Source: Plasmodium coatneyi
Taxonomy: Eukaryota; Apicomplexa; Aconoidasida; Haemosporida; Plasmodiidae
Length of the DNA stretch: 64,000 bases
Direction of reading: 5' to 3'
Assembly: GCF_001680005.1 (NCBI RefSeq)
Contig: NC_033561.1
Span: forward strand, 434,001-498,000
The notes under the pieces were generated by a model. The model made no database searches, had not been told where the DNA came from, and worked only from the letters and a program-made list of their open reading frames with translations. The position numbers and the translations under genes are program-made. Positions 43,489-55,703 of this stretch are shown piece after piece (the first letter of the stretch is position 1; each line of letters opens with the position of its first letter).

Positions 43489-46400
43489 TAGGGAAGACGG
43501 TCAGGTGGAATGTGTATTTGTGTGGGTGTAACTTTTGAGTTACGGTCGATGTGTGAGATGGTATGTTTATGTATATTTCGAATGCGTGTGTGAGAGTGTT
43601 TCTTTTCGCGCATAGGAGATCAGTCCTAGGGTAAATAACACCTGGCGCTGATAACTTATAATTAGGGAATTTTTTTTTTTCGAGGAATTAAAAAAAGTTA
43701 TGAATTTTTTTTTTTTTTTTTTTTGTCGATTTTTTCGATTAAAGCCATATATTGTTACTGTGCGGTTTTATTACGTGGCAGTTTTGCTTGTTTACGGTTA
43801 GCTATTTTTTTTTTTTCTCTCTTTTATGGCCTTTGTTCAATGTTCGGTGCATAAGTTTGTGTATTCCTCAGTATCTTTTAAGTTGCACATACAACGATGG
43901 GAAAGTTTACACATGCTTTTGCGATAATAAAACCTAGCAGGAATATATAAAATTACAAAGAAAAAAAAGATAAAAAAAAATAATTAGAAAAAAATGATTA
44001 GAAAAAACTGATTAGAAAAAAAAAGAAGATAAAATTTGAGCAGAAAAAGAGAATTATTTTTTTTCTCTCATTTTGTGTCGAAATAAAAATTTCAAGGGCA
44101 AATTATTTGCACTTTTGCTGCTTCTTTTTTTGATTAATTTTTTTTCCCTAGTTTGTGAATCCATACGTGAAGAAAGAAAGCATAAAAAAAAGGTAAAAGT
44201 GTTTAAACATAAGGGGGAAACAAATATGCACATATGATCGTTTATACAAACTTGTGCATGTGCTTGGCTACCTTTGGAAGGGGTTATCATACACTAGGAC
44301 TGGGAATGCAATATCTTTTTTTTTTTTTTTCTGTCCCATTTGTGTTCATAAATTTAGCCCATTGGACGATGGCTATGATCATGATCCATTCCTCCCTCCG
44401 TCAGCTACACACACACGTGAGCCGGTAACTGCAAAAGGAAGGCAAATGGCAAAGCGAGCAGGTGCATGTGCACAAGCGCGTAAACGTATGACTATTCACA
44501 ATTATCCACATCTTCAATCTCTTACACACTTGGACTATTGTCCACTAGAAGGGAAAACGGTATGGAAAAAAAAAAAAAAAAAGGAAAAAACAAACAAACA
44601 AACAAACGCGGAGAAGCCAAACTTCCTTAACATGCTTGTTCCCCCGTTTTGGATTTTCCCCCATGGTACAGAGCCATTTTTCGTTTTACTCCTCGGCGGC
44701 GTGCCCTTCTGAATTGGACCTGCTCATGGCGGTGTGCGCGCGCAAGTTAACTAGCCCCACGAAATTACACGCGCATGCACATGCATATTTTATATATATA
44801 TGATTATATATGTGTATGCGCGATGTGTAAGGGAAAATTCCCCAATGGCTCTTTCCCTCTGCGCGCCGCAATTACCGTGCAACATTCCACTAATTGAACA
44901 AAAAAGGAGATAAAAAAAAATTACTTCCCTTGCATGTAACCATTTGATCGTTATTAATTTTGCCAATTTTGACTCGGCCAAACGGACGAAGATGTGAATA
45001 ATTCCCCTCTTCCAAATAGTGATCATTTTCATTTATTTATTTTTTTTTTTTTTTCCAACTCCAGTTGCCAACTCAGGCGCCGCTACTTCGTCCAACATGC
45101 CAAACAAGTCGTACTTTAAAATGTCACTCGACTGGTGAACTACGAAATGTTCAGGGCGGCATACCAGGCGCTATGCTGCTACGCCAGCGTCCATGTAGCA
45201 ACTGTCCGTCCGGTTAAGTTCTTCACCAAAGGGCAATATGCAACTGAGGTTGTTGCTAACATAATTTGTGCACCTCACTCCGGTCAGCTTCCTTCCGACG
45301 GGAGTATCATTTGGTAAACTTCCCTTTTAAGGCGATGTTGTGTGTAGAATTGTCACAGTAAGGGGGGAGGTAACAAATACGTGAAGATTTAGGACACTTT
45401 ATCACGCACATGCACATATTATACACCCGTCTAACAACGTACCGATGTGTACAAAAACACAACTCCACGGAACGCACCGGTCAAAATCTTCCCACGAGTG
45501 ACGTGTGGACCATATGCCAAACTTCACCAACGCTGCTATACTACGTGATGGCTACATTTTTTTCACGCTTCCCCCTTGTTCATTTATATTTTTCCAAAAT
45601 TGAGCCCGCACATTTGGGAGTTACCAATTCAATAATCATTAGCAGCCGCGTAAAGGTTAAAGTTGCATGCTGAACGGTTGGCCTTCCCATTTGAGAATAT
45701 TCACGAGGGAAAAAACCTTACGTGAGTTGGAAAAACGTAAGACTTTTCAAACATGCTCCATGTGCTCCCACAAATGGACAATCGAGTCGACCACATATAT
45801 ATGCAGATTTGTATACCATGCAATGAATTAATTTTAATACCATTTTTTTTTTTTTTTTTCTCCTCCTTTCAAGTGTGAATTCTTACGAACGGAAACTCCG
45901 CTCTCGTTTTTAGTGACGCAAGGGTGATAAGAAAAAATGCATACGCGCGCTTTTCCATGTGTGTATGTTACCTTAACAAGGGATATGCAAGGAAAGGAGG
46001 GAAAGGGGGTAACACCCTCCTCTTCTTCACAGTTAGCGTAATGCTCCTCAAAATGGGCAAGTAAAAAGAAACCTTCACTGCGGTGTAACTTTCCCCTCCA
46101 GGTACATACATCATATATACATATATAAGTCGTCCCTACAAAGGAGGAAAAACCACCAATTTCATAGTGATCAATGACTATGCCTGGCTTACGTATTTTG
46201 TCTAATGCACAACAAGAACATTTATACATTTGTACATTTAGAGCGGGATGGAAAGTAACCGAATACAAAAAAAGAAACTGTTAAGCGGGAATTCTTTACA
46301 CCCCATGCGATGCGACTGCCTATACATGAAAATCGCCCCTTCCTCATTCGATCAAACTAGCGTGAAGAAAAATGTTCCCCCTGATGTGTTCTTTCAGTGG

Positions 46401-49400
46401 GGTGTTCCTCCGTTACCTCTTTTCCCTTAACCAATTTGTTCATTCTCTAGCAAGTGCTGTGTTATACATATATAAAGAAGCGCGATTAAGGTAATAATTT
46501 TTTGTGCCTTCATTTTTATCGTGTGGATTCATTCATTCAGCGAAAATGCATAGAGCGTTCACGCGTTCGTGAATTTGCCCTTTTTTAATATGTATGGCTA
46601 GAGGGTCCACGGATGAGCAAACGGTTCCCCGATATGGCAGTCGATGTTTACGCGCGGGGCTTCCTGTGTACATACGTACAAGCATAAATGCGCTTATTTG
46701 TGTAAGCCTACCCCTACATGCACCTTCGTCCCTTGGGTGTGACGATGAGGGTTAACTTTCCCCCTTACCTCCCTTTTTATAATAAGCCCCATGGGAAGGG
46801 GATAAAAGGATGCATAAATTGCATACATGCGGGAGAAGTCGAATACGTGGTGACTGATTCGCTGTTCGGGGAAAAAGCATAAAAAATGTAGCAAATGGAA
46901 AATGCGAACAGAAATAAAAAGAAAAAAAAGGGGGAAAATACCTCAACAGCATTGGCGGGATAAACTATTTTATATTAAAAAAAAAAATCAGCCCTTTTGC
47001 GCTACCGGCACGATGCTCATACAATATATATGTGTATGTAGTGCTCTCAGGCATGAACACTTTTGGAGTTGCCCTCCCTCCTCTGCACCTCCCTTTACTT
47101 GTCACGCTCAAGGGAAAGGCAGAACATTTTATTTTACATACATGTGAGTATTCTCTCGACATGCATTTGGCCTTTTGCACCCTAAGCAAGAGGTTCCCGC
47201 AATGTAGATGTCACTATCGGTCCATGCTTTGCATGTTCGATGCCCCCCAGGGGGGGAGGAGTATTATCACCCTTCCTCTTTTTCTTGCCCATTATTGTGC
47301 GATGCAATGAATCGCCCCCCCTATATTAGCAGCGCATTTTGCCTGCTCGCATTGTGGGCACTTGGCGACGCGGCTAAGTTAGGCACAGTTATGCTGGTTC
47401 CGTGGGACGGTCAGTGGGCACTGTGCGCAATAGGAAAAGTGCTAATTTCTCGTGTTGGCAAAGTACGATGGTGCGTTGGGTTATATCTATATAAATATAA
47501 ATATATATGTATATACATAGCAGAAATGTATACATATCATCGCATCGCCCCATTATTTGGGCATTTCGCCTCCACCCGCGGGAGAAATTCCCGCAGCATC
47601 GAGTTCCTGTTGATAGGAAGGTAGGCATATTTTTCTGCTACGCAAAAATACGTTAAGCGTGCGCGTAAAAAACTGAGGATGCGGCATCACGTGAAGGCAG
47701 TACATAATGTGGGAAGTGCGCATACGCAGCGCGGTGGGTTAAAAAAAAAAAATTTTTAATATAAAAAAAAATTGACCGCACAAGTTAAAAAAAATTAAAA
47801 TGCGCAAATTCGCATATTAGCTATTCGAAAATTTACCAATTTTGGTACAATAACAATCAACGCAAATTTAACATGCTAAATACAAAAATTCCAACCACTT
47901 GAAAACCAATTGACCAATCAAGCAAACCAACCCCCACGCAAGCTAACAAATAATTCTTCAAAAAACTTTTCCCCATACAAAAGCCATACAAGGAAAAATT
48001 ATGTTGTAACATTTCGACAGTCGAAAATTTATGTCCCCACAAAAAGTGAATAAAAAGTTCGAACGTTTTTTATGCTTCCTGTGAAAGCTATTTTCTCACC
48101 TGTTTTTACGTTACTGCAAAGGCGTATACAGCCACTCGCACTTCGGAACTTTCCAAACGTTTAAATACTTGCAGATTTACCAAAGAAGCGAATTAACAAA
48201 CGTACATTTTTATGTCGTGTAAAACCTGCCCACGTTGCGCACGCTACTACTTATTTTGTTGTATTATCACGTACTCTATTGCATACCAACGTTGTTCCAT
48301 ACATTAATGCTCAGTTAAATAAGCTCAGAATTTTTTACAAAAGTAGAACTTTCCAAAGAGCAAAATTAAAAAAAAAAAAAAAAGGAAACAAAACAGAAAA
48401 AAAAAAAAAACAGCTGTTCAGTGCGTCCCCGCAGGGCTAAGATTTTATAAGAACACATATCCATTTTTTACGTACGCATTAACACCCACGAGTTAAACTT
48501 CGTTAACCCGCGTAAACCTTCCTATACGTATAAATATCCCATTGATGAGCCAAAAGGTGCGTACCGCATACCCAAAGTGAAGAGACAAAGAGCAGCGAAG
48601 TCAAGATCATTTTTCCCCCAAGTGGAAAGCCTTCCCATCGCAATAACTGCCACCCACGTATGAATGCACATATAAAAGGGAACCATCCCCTTGCCCACAA
48701 ACTGACCCAAAACTGTAATTGCACAGTTAATAGACGGATCCTCCCCGACCTATGCACATACATATACATGCATGCCCCTTCGGATATGTATATGTCCCCC
48801 TATGACACCCCCAGATGAACACACACCCCAATGAGAAGATTCACTCTTCCTATGAATATATATATATAAATTTATGTTACTATGATTTTCAATAAATCAA
48901 TTTTTCGAAGAAACCAACAGAAAAGAAGAGTCAGGTTGATAATTTTTGCCTGTTCCAATGTAAATGAGGGAATACCCTAGCATAGGTTTAATGCACAAGT
49001 CGACACACGAGGGGAAGAACACTCTTTCCGTATCCCATGTTGTACATTGATATGAGCAGATATGCATACATATGAACTTGTAAAGTTATAGTTAAAGTTA
49101 TATATACTCTGGTCCAATCAGACAGACGTTTAATACGACACCTACTGGAAGCTGCAAGATAGAACAGATTTACAACACTGTGCAGGAGTTATATATACAG
49201 ACTAATTACTCACCCGTTTGCAAAGTCCCACCCCGGGGGTACCCGCTCCGATTTACGTAGTGTTTTTTATATGCATAGTGCTAATATAGCAACATCCCTA
49301 CTAAGAGAAGAAAGGCAAAGAAGGAAAGCCCCCCTTGGCTGGCCACCACCCGATTCTCCCTATTCATAGCACCCCTATAACCCCCACCAGCTCCTCCCCC

Positions 49401-50677
49401 TCATTTAGTAGCAGCACAGCCATTTGTAATGTGTCGTGTGTGTGGGTAGCAGAGGAGAGTAGGCGAATCGGAGAATAGGAGAATTGGATCTAGCTGACGC
49501 GGAAAAGCGAAGAGGCTAACAAGTGAAGAGGTGACAGGTGAAGAAGAGGCAACAGGAAAGGTGCGTTGCCCCCCCCACCACAAATCCATCATGGGCTAGC
49601 ATTAACGAAGGAGAAAACACATACACAGTTCATGCAGGCAGTGATAGTTAAAACAAGTGAACAGGGAGTGCAAAACTCGTATCCCCCCATATGCGGTTAT
49701 ATAAATGCGCGCGAAAGTATTTTCTAAGCCCACCCCCCCAAAAGTGGCAGCCCTCAAACAGTAAACAAAAATAATGTTTCGATGCTCATTCCAAGGAGAA
49801 AACACCAATCCATGTAGCGCAAGAAGTTGAAGAATACCCCCCCCTCCAACGATACCCCATTTTATGTAAATTACAAGGCGTTTTTTTTTTCTTCTTTTTT
49901 TTTGGCAAAAAAATATATATATACTTATTATTTATATACTACCTTTTGTGCGCCCCTCCCCCACGAAAGGATACCACGTCAAGAAGAGAATATCATGTAA
50001 AGCGCTACATGTGCACATACATATAGGCATATATATGTATAGATGCACCTACGTACCTGTGCATATGTAATTATCCCTGCATATGCACACACTACGTTTT
50101 CATGTTGGGCGAAAGAAGGCAAAGAGTTCAAGAGAGAGCACCCCTGTTTTACCCCCCACCTCCTTCCGTGCACAATCTGAGAGAAAGCAAAATCGCCTCG
50201 ATAAGTTACAGATACAAAATAATATACAATTTCCTGTAGTATGAATTAATTTTTTTTCAACGATATTTTTTCCTGTTAAGATTTTTTTTTTGCCTATTAT
50301 ATCTGCCGCTGTTAAAGTGTCGCTGCGCTGTATACCCCCCTTGCCATTACAAGTTGATGCATAAATAAAAAAGAAGAAGAACAACAACAAGAGGACAATT
50401 TTAGTCAAGTAAATTACGCAGAATTGGCGCATATATTTTCACTTTTCTAAGAAGACTCACCCGAATTGAAGTAGCGAAGAAGAGAAAAGGAAGTTTCTGC
50501 CCTAGGAAGAATACCCATTTGGATTCCACCACGACCAACTCTGCATAGGAGAGTCTCTGCACACTAGACGTTAACTTAGCGAAGTATACCTTACCGTTCC
50601 TACTGTGGACCCACTGCCCATTTTCCATCAGGAGAAATTTTATAGACGCATTATAACACACGTTTGGGTTAGCAAAA
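43489..50677. other. 7.2 kb gap with no convincing protein gene
   Basis: The largest non-coding stretch in the window, upstream of both the ETRAMP (-) and AdoMetDC/ODC (+), so at least part is promoter and 5' UTR. It contains T runs near 43707-43724, 44318-44332, 45039-45054 and 45844-45860, an A run near 44566-44582, a GATTAGAAAAAA repeat near 43979-44030, and TA-rich stretches near 44790-44816, 47488-47520 and 48860-48870. All open frames are under 155 codons and lack domains. The only secretion-like frame is 50100-50432 (-). Confidence 0.5.
43979..44030. repeat. imperfect tandem repeat, unit near GATTAGAAAAAA
   Basis: Three or four imperfect copies of a roughly 15-bp A-rich unit containing ATTAGAAAAAA, read directly. 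Confidence 0.75.
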
Positions 50678-53600
50678 ATGAACGTCTTCGAAGGAATCGA
50701 AAAGAGAGTTATAATCAAGCTGAGGAAGGAGTGCTTTGAAAAGAAGAAAATTTCCTCCCTGTTGGACATCTCCAGAGAATTATGGGAAGAAAAACTAAAG
50801 CATATCGGATGTAGCATCGTTTCAGAAATAGAAGAAGATGCGCAAGCACCAGCAGAAGAAAGGTGCAGAGTTTATCTGCTCTCTGAAAGTTCCCTCTTTA
50901 TCTACACAGATATGGTGTTTATAAAAACATGTGGAAAAACCAAGGTATTATTTTTCATTCCGTTTCTGGTCGATTTGTTAATGCTCAAATTGACGAATCA
51001 ATATGCTTTGAAGACCGATGGAATGTACGACGAAAGTTTTCTTTCCAAAAATGACCTGAACAACGTTGTGGAGTTCATTGGGGACAATTTTGAATACGCA
51101 TTCTTCACACATATGAATTATCAGAACAAAACGAAGGATGGTTATTACGAGCAGGAGTACCCACACAAGTCCATTGAAGATGAGAAAATATTTTTCCAGT
51201 TTTTTTTCAAGAATGTTCAGTTTGCCAACACACCCCTGCCGCATGGGAGGAATCACTACATCTTCTTTGCACAGGTCAGTGAGGTGGTAAGCGGTGCTAC
51301 TAATGGGTCTACCAACGGGGCGGTCCACTTCCCCCCCAGCACGCACAAGTTCTGCTCCGAAATGCACCTCTTCGGAATTAACAAGTACAGTGAGAGGGCC
51401 AAGTTTCACGAACTCTACTTGAACGAGGATTCCCTAAGCATATTACAACAGAGAGGAGAAGCACAAAAAGTCTACGAGGAGAATGAAAAAACGGAAATAT
51501 GCTGTAGCGAAAAATCATATGATTATGCTGAGTGCTCTTCGAAAAGCACGACGAATACCAGTACCCGGTTCAAGGAGATGATGACTCCATTTCGAAACGC
51601 AGACGATATGGGCTACTACGGACATCCCCGTAAGGAGGCATTCCCCAATTTGCACTTGAGAATTACCGACATGAGTGACAAGAACTTGAATGAAGGCGTT
51701 AATGAGGATTCCCCCATGGGGAGCAACATCGGAATTGCAAACGCGAGGGAAGATGCGAAGCTTCTACTGCCATACACCTTGAACGAGAGCAAATACATGC
51801 AAGGCGAATCACATCCCCTGGATGGAAGAACCCAAAGGGATGTTAAAGTTGAACAGAAAAGGGAAAGCAACACCGTCAGTGGCGCATACCTGAACGAATT
51901 TTACCTGCGAAATGAGTCCATGGCAAAGGACAAAGAAGTAGGAGGAAGAGGCGGTGTTTTCACCACATCATCTCAGTGTAGCTCGGATGGCAGTAATGTA
52001 ATTCACTTGAGGAACGCCTGCTCCAGTTTGAACAGCTTCAGCGTGTTGGATAACTGCATTAGGGTTGCAGGAACAGAACTATCCTCCGTTGCATCTTCAC
52101 CTAGAAGTAGCCAACAAATGAAACAGATGGAGAGCCCCAAAACACAGGTGTGCGTGAAAAAGGTAGATACGAATTTGTATGAATGTTCGAGTGTACAAAA
52201 TAATAAGGAGAAATTTCTTTACAACGAGTTCTACTTCACGCCATGCGGCTATTCGTGCAACGTCTCACAGAAGAACAACTATTTTTGTGTTCACTACTCG
52301 CCCGAGGATTTGGTGTCATACGTTTCGATTGAACTTGCAAATGAGTTGAAGAGTGAGAGCTTTATCAGGTTTATGGCGAACCAGCTGAGTTTTTACGGAG
52401 CGAAGGTGTTTTACTTGGTGAATTATCATTACAATGTTGAGGGAAGTGGCAATGGAAGTCCTATCGGAGGAGTGTTTCCCACCTCGGAGGCAACCCTCCT
52501 GCAGCGAAATCTCTGCAACAACATTGTACTGAACAATGAGCAATACTACGCTATCCTCTGCATGAAGGAACTAACGGTGGGCTTCCTCAAATTGCAATAT
52601 TTCGTGTATGAGTTGAAAAATGTGAACGACGTTAAGGGGGTAAATCTGTTTCTGCCTAGTGGAAGCAAGGAAGCTGGAAATAACTTCGCTGTGACTCCTC
52701 TACCTAACCATGTAGTGAATGATATGTACACTTATAGCTACTTATTCTGCAAGCAAAACAGAGTAATGGTGGTGGATATGGGTACAGAATTGGAGAGTAG
52801 CAGCCAAATCGTCGACCCGAGCAACCTCTGCAGGAACAGTGACACCAGCTCGTGTAGAAATTTGTCAGAAGATTCGCTAATTCTGAACGAAGGGGGCACA
52901 ACCGAATGTGACGGCGATTCCAAGGAGGTGAGAGTGCCACTTATCTGTACAGACGTTTTGGAAAGCACCGCAAACAATGCAGACGATGGCAAGGGCACCA
53001 CCCAAACGAATGACGAAGAATGCCCAGAAAAAAAGCACAAAGAAGAAATGGTAAACTACTATCGAAAGAACAAAATCGAAATGTTCACGCTGAGTAGAAT
53101 TCTAAATGATGATATAGACACATCCGTGGTGTGCATAAATTTAGAAAAAATCCTGGCCCAGTACATCCGTTTTAAGAAGAACCTTCCAAGTGTAACTCCT
53201 TTCTATTCTGTTAAAAGCAATAATGACGATATAGTGCTTAAATTTTTATATGGATTGAACTGCAATTTTGACTGTGCGTCTGTTGGAGAAGTAAAAAAAT
53301 TAACCACCTTACTTCCCGATCTGAACAGAGAAAGAATCATTTACGCCAACACGATAAAGAGTATTAACTCTCTCATTTATGCGAAGAATGAAAACATAAA
53401 TCTGTGCACCTTTGATAACATAGAAGAGTTGAAGAAGATCCTGAAATACCATCCCACGTGTTCCCTCCTACTGCGTATCAACGTGGATTTTAAGAATTAC
53501 AAGTCCTATATGTCTTCCAAATACGGAGCGAATGAACACGAATGGGAAAACATACTCACCTTTGGGAAGAAGCATAACTTAAATATCATCGGGGTGTCAT

Positions 53601-54727
53601 TCCATGTTGGTAGCAACACCAAGAACCTCTTCGACTACTGTCAAGCCATTAAGAAGTCAAGGGATGTTTGGAATATGAGCAAAAAAATGGGGTACAATTT
53701 TGAAATTTTAAACCTCGGGGGGGGATACCCAGAAGAATTAGAATACGACAGTGCCAAAAAAAATGAAAAGAAAAAATATTGCACCTTGAATGAAGCCGAG
53801 TTAAAGAAAGACATACAGAGCTTCCTTAATGAAAAGTCTGTGATGAAAACGAAATATAACTTTTACAACTTTGAGAAAATTGCACTTGCCATTAATATGT
53901 CCATTGAACACTATTTTAAGGATATAAAATCCAAGCTTCGAATTATTTGTGAACCCGGAAGGTATATGGTTGCTTCGTCGTCCACACTGGCTGTCAAGGT
54001 TATTGGAAAGAGGCACCCTACCTTCCAGGGGATTAGACTCAGAGATATGAAGGGCATGGATCCGCTTCAGTTTGCGAAGAGGGGCGCACAACCCACGGGG
54101 GGGGACAACACAGAAGCAAACGTCGACGAAGCGAATATCGGTGAGGGGGTTAACAGTGGGGGACTTACCGACGGGGGGTATAACAACCATGTGAACAGCA
54201 GCCAAGGGGGGAAGACAGACCAAAAGGAGGGGGCAAACGGAGAAAACGCAGAAGACCTGCTCCTGCTAAGCCACAGCAACCTAAGCGAAAATCTAACCTG
54301 CAACAGCAATTCCAAGTTAGGAAACATAACAAACATAAAGAGAAAAGTGGTGAGCATTAACGACAACCGATACAACTACTACTCCTACTACGTCAGCGAT
54401 AGCATATACGGCTGCTTCAGTGGAATCATATTCGATGAGTATAATAGATCCCCAGTTTTTGTAATTCGAAACCAAGGAGATAGTACTACGGCGTGTGAAG
54501 AATTGGGAACTTCTCCTCTTTATCTGGCAAACATCTTTGGACAGTCCTGTGATGGACTAGACATGATCACGTCCATTACGTACCTACCAGAATGCTACAT
54601 TAACGACTGGATCATTTATGAATATGCTGGAGCGTACACTTTTGTTAGCTCGTCCAATTTTAATGGGTTTAGAACATGTCAGAAGGTGTACATTTTTCCG
54701 AAGAACTCCTTTTCCTTTCTCAAGTGA
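50678..54727 (+). CDS. AdoMetDC/ODC: Bifunctional S-adenosylmethionine decarboxylase / ornithine decarboxylase
   Basis: A single exon of 1349 aa. It carries both rate-limiting steps of polyamine synthesis: AdoMetDC supplies decarboxylated AdoMet and ODC makes putrescine. The AdoMetDC half starts MNVFEGIEKR. Its self-processing site is LSESSLFIY, with Glu70/Ser71 as the bond cut to form the pyruvoyl group. The central part (about 260-520 and 730-790) is low-complexity insert and hinge. The ODC half starts near 800. Its PLP lysine is Lys846 in PFYSVKSNND. Further ODC landmarks are FHVGSNTKN, LNLGGGYPEE, ICEPGRYMVASSSTLAVKV and GQSCDGLDMI with the catalytic Cys1291. Another insert splits the ODC barrel region at about 1135-1225. 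This fusion is specific to Plasmodium. P. falciparum's is about 1419 aa. Confidence 0.97.
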   Translation: MNVFEGIEKRVIIKLRKECFEKKKISSLLDISRELWEEKLKHIGCSIVSEIEEDAQAPAEERCRVYLLSESSLFIYTDMVFIKTCGKTKVLFFIPFLVDLLMLKLTNQYALKTDGMYDESFLSKNDLNNVVEFIGDNFEYAFFTHMNYQNKTKDGYYEQEYPHKSIEDEKIFFQFFFKNVQFANTPLPHGRNHYIFFAQVSEVVSGATNGSTNGAVHFPPSTHKFCSEMHLFGINKYSERAKFHELYLNEDSLSILQQRGEAQKVYEENEKTEICCSEKSYDYAECSSKSTTNTSTRFKEMMTPFRNADDMGYYGHPRKEAFPNLHLRITDMSDKNLNEGVNEDSPMGSNIGIANAREDAKLLLPYTLNESKYMQGESHPLDGRTQRDVKVEQKRESNTVSGAYLNEFYLRNESMAKDKEVGGRGGVFTTSSQCSSDGSNVIHLRNACSSLNSFSVLDNCIRVAGTELSSVASSPRSSQQMKQMESPKTQVCVKKVDTNLYECSSVQNNKEKFLYNEFYFTPCGYSCNVSQKNNYFCVHYSPEDLVSYVSIELANELKSESFIRFMANQLSFYGAKVFYLVNYHYNVEGSGNGSPIGGVFPTSEATLLQRNLCNNIVLNNEQYYAILCMKELTVGFLKLQYFVYELKNVNDVKGVNLFLPSGSKEAGNNFAVTPLPNHVVNDMYTYSYLFCKQNRVMVVDMGTELESSSQIVDPSNLCRNSDTSSCRNLSEDSLILNEGGTTECDGDSKEVRVPLICTDVLESTANNADDGKGTTQTNDEECPEKKHKEEMVNYYRKNKIEMFTLSRILNDDIDTSVVCINLEKILAQYIRFKKNLPSVTPFYSVKSNNDDIVLKFLYGLNCNFDCASVGEVKKLTTLLPDLNRERIIYANTIKSINSLIYAKNENINLCTFDNIEELKKILKYHPTCSLLLRINVDFKNYKSYMSSKYGANEHEWENILTFGKKHNLNIIGVSFHVGSNTKNLFDYCQAIKKSRDVWNMSKKMGYNFEILNLGGGYPEELEYDSAKKNEKKKYCTLNEAELKKDIQSFLNEKSVMKTKYNFYNFEKIALAINMSIEHYFKDIKSKLRIICEPGRYMVASSSTLAVKVIGKRHPTFQGIRLRDMKGMDPLQFAKRGAQPTGGDNTEANVDEANIGEGVNSGGLTDGGYNNHVNSSQGGKTDQKEGANGENAEDLLLLSHSNLSENLTCNSNSKLGNITNIKRKVVSINDNRYNYYSYYVSDSIYGCFSGIIFDEYNRSPVFVIRNQGDSTTACEELGTSPLYLANIFGQSCDGLDMITSITYLPECYINDWIIYEYAGAYTFVSSSNFNGFRTCQKVYIFPKNSFSFLK

Positions 54728-55703
54728 GAGGTTCCGCTCCGGGAGTGTGAAGAAAAATGAGTACTGTGTTGCCTTATGTGGGGGAGGCACACGAACGTAC
54801 CAATGGGGGCCGGAGAGGGATTCGGAACCATCGTCTTGAGGAGAGGCCAAGCGAGAAAAGAGGGAAATGTGAAAAAAAAAAAGAAAAATTGTAAAAAAAA
54901 GAAAACAAAAAATGGCATACTGAGAAAGCAAAAAAAATAGTATATCTGACAAGGCAAAAAAAATAGCATATCTGAGAAAGCAAAAAAAATAGAATAGCTG
55001 ACAAGGCAAAAAAATGACGCACGCCCCAATTTAACTTTAAAAAAATTAACAGGAATTAACTGAGCACCCACGCACATAGCATTGTAGCGCTTCCATTCCT
55101 GGACGTGCACCGCCCAGCGTTGAGCGTTGGGGTGCTTTTATTTTTAAATTCACTGCATATATAGCAGCTGCATGTGTATAGCGGCAGGCACATACGCACA
55201 TACGGGGAACACACCACCCTGTGATAACCTCGATGGAGCGGACGTGTGAAGCTGCGCCTAACTCAACTGCAAAATGGAAACGGCTTTAAGTTTAAGTATT
55301 TACAGTTAATCTGCATGGCAGAAATGGGACAAGGGTGGGATGAGTTTGGGGCGACGGGCAAAGTGTAACGCCTACGCTAGCACCACAGAAGCAACGCATC
55401 TGCTCATCCGCTTTGCTGTGTACGCTCGCTCCCTTCCCCACCCCCTTGCGGCTATGGGGAAATCCCATTTTGTTTTTTCCATCGTTTCACGAAAGACGGT
55501 GCATCTTCCCCGTTTATGTCGCTCTGCATGTTTCTTTAATTAATTAATCGAAAGAATAACAATTCAAAAAAAGAACACTATCATTAATTGCTTTAAAAAA
55601 AAAAAAAAAAAAAAAAGCAAACCGGGGGAGGATTTTGCAAGCAGGACACACTTACACTGCTATGCAGACATGCATGGAATGGCACCGCCGCCTTCCCCAC
55701 CCT
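54728..55703. other. convergent intergenic region with tandem repeats
   Basis: About 1.0 kb between AdoMetDC/ODC (+) and the helical-repeat gene (-). It holds the 27-bp repeat block at 54908-55015 and an A run near 55594-55616. No gene is supported; minus-strand frames here only read through the repeats. Confidence 0.6.
54908..55015. repeat. tandem 27-bp repeat, four copies, alternating types
   Basis: The unit is about 27 bp and ends in an A7-A8 run plus ATAG. Copies alternate between a core of CTGAGAAAGC and a core of CTGACAAGGC, giving a 54-bp higher-order period. It lies within 200-300 bp of the AdoMetDC/ODC stop, so it is probably inside the 3' UTR. Confidence 0.88.
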
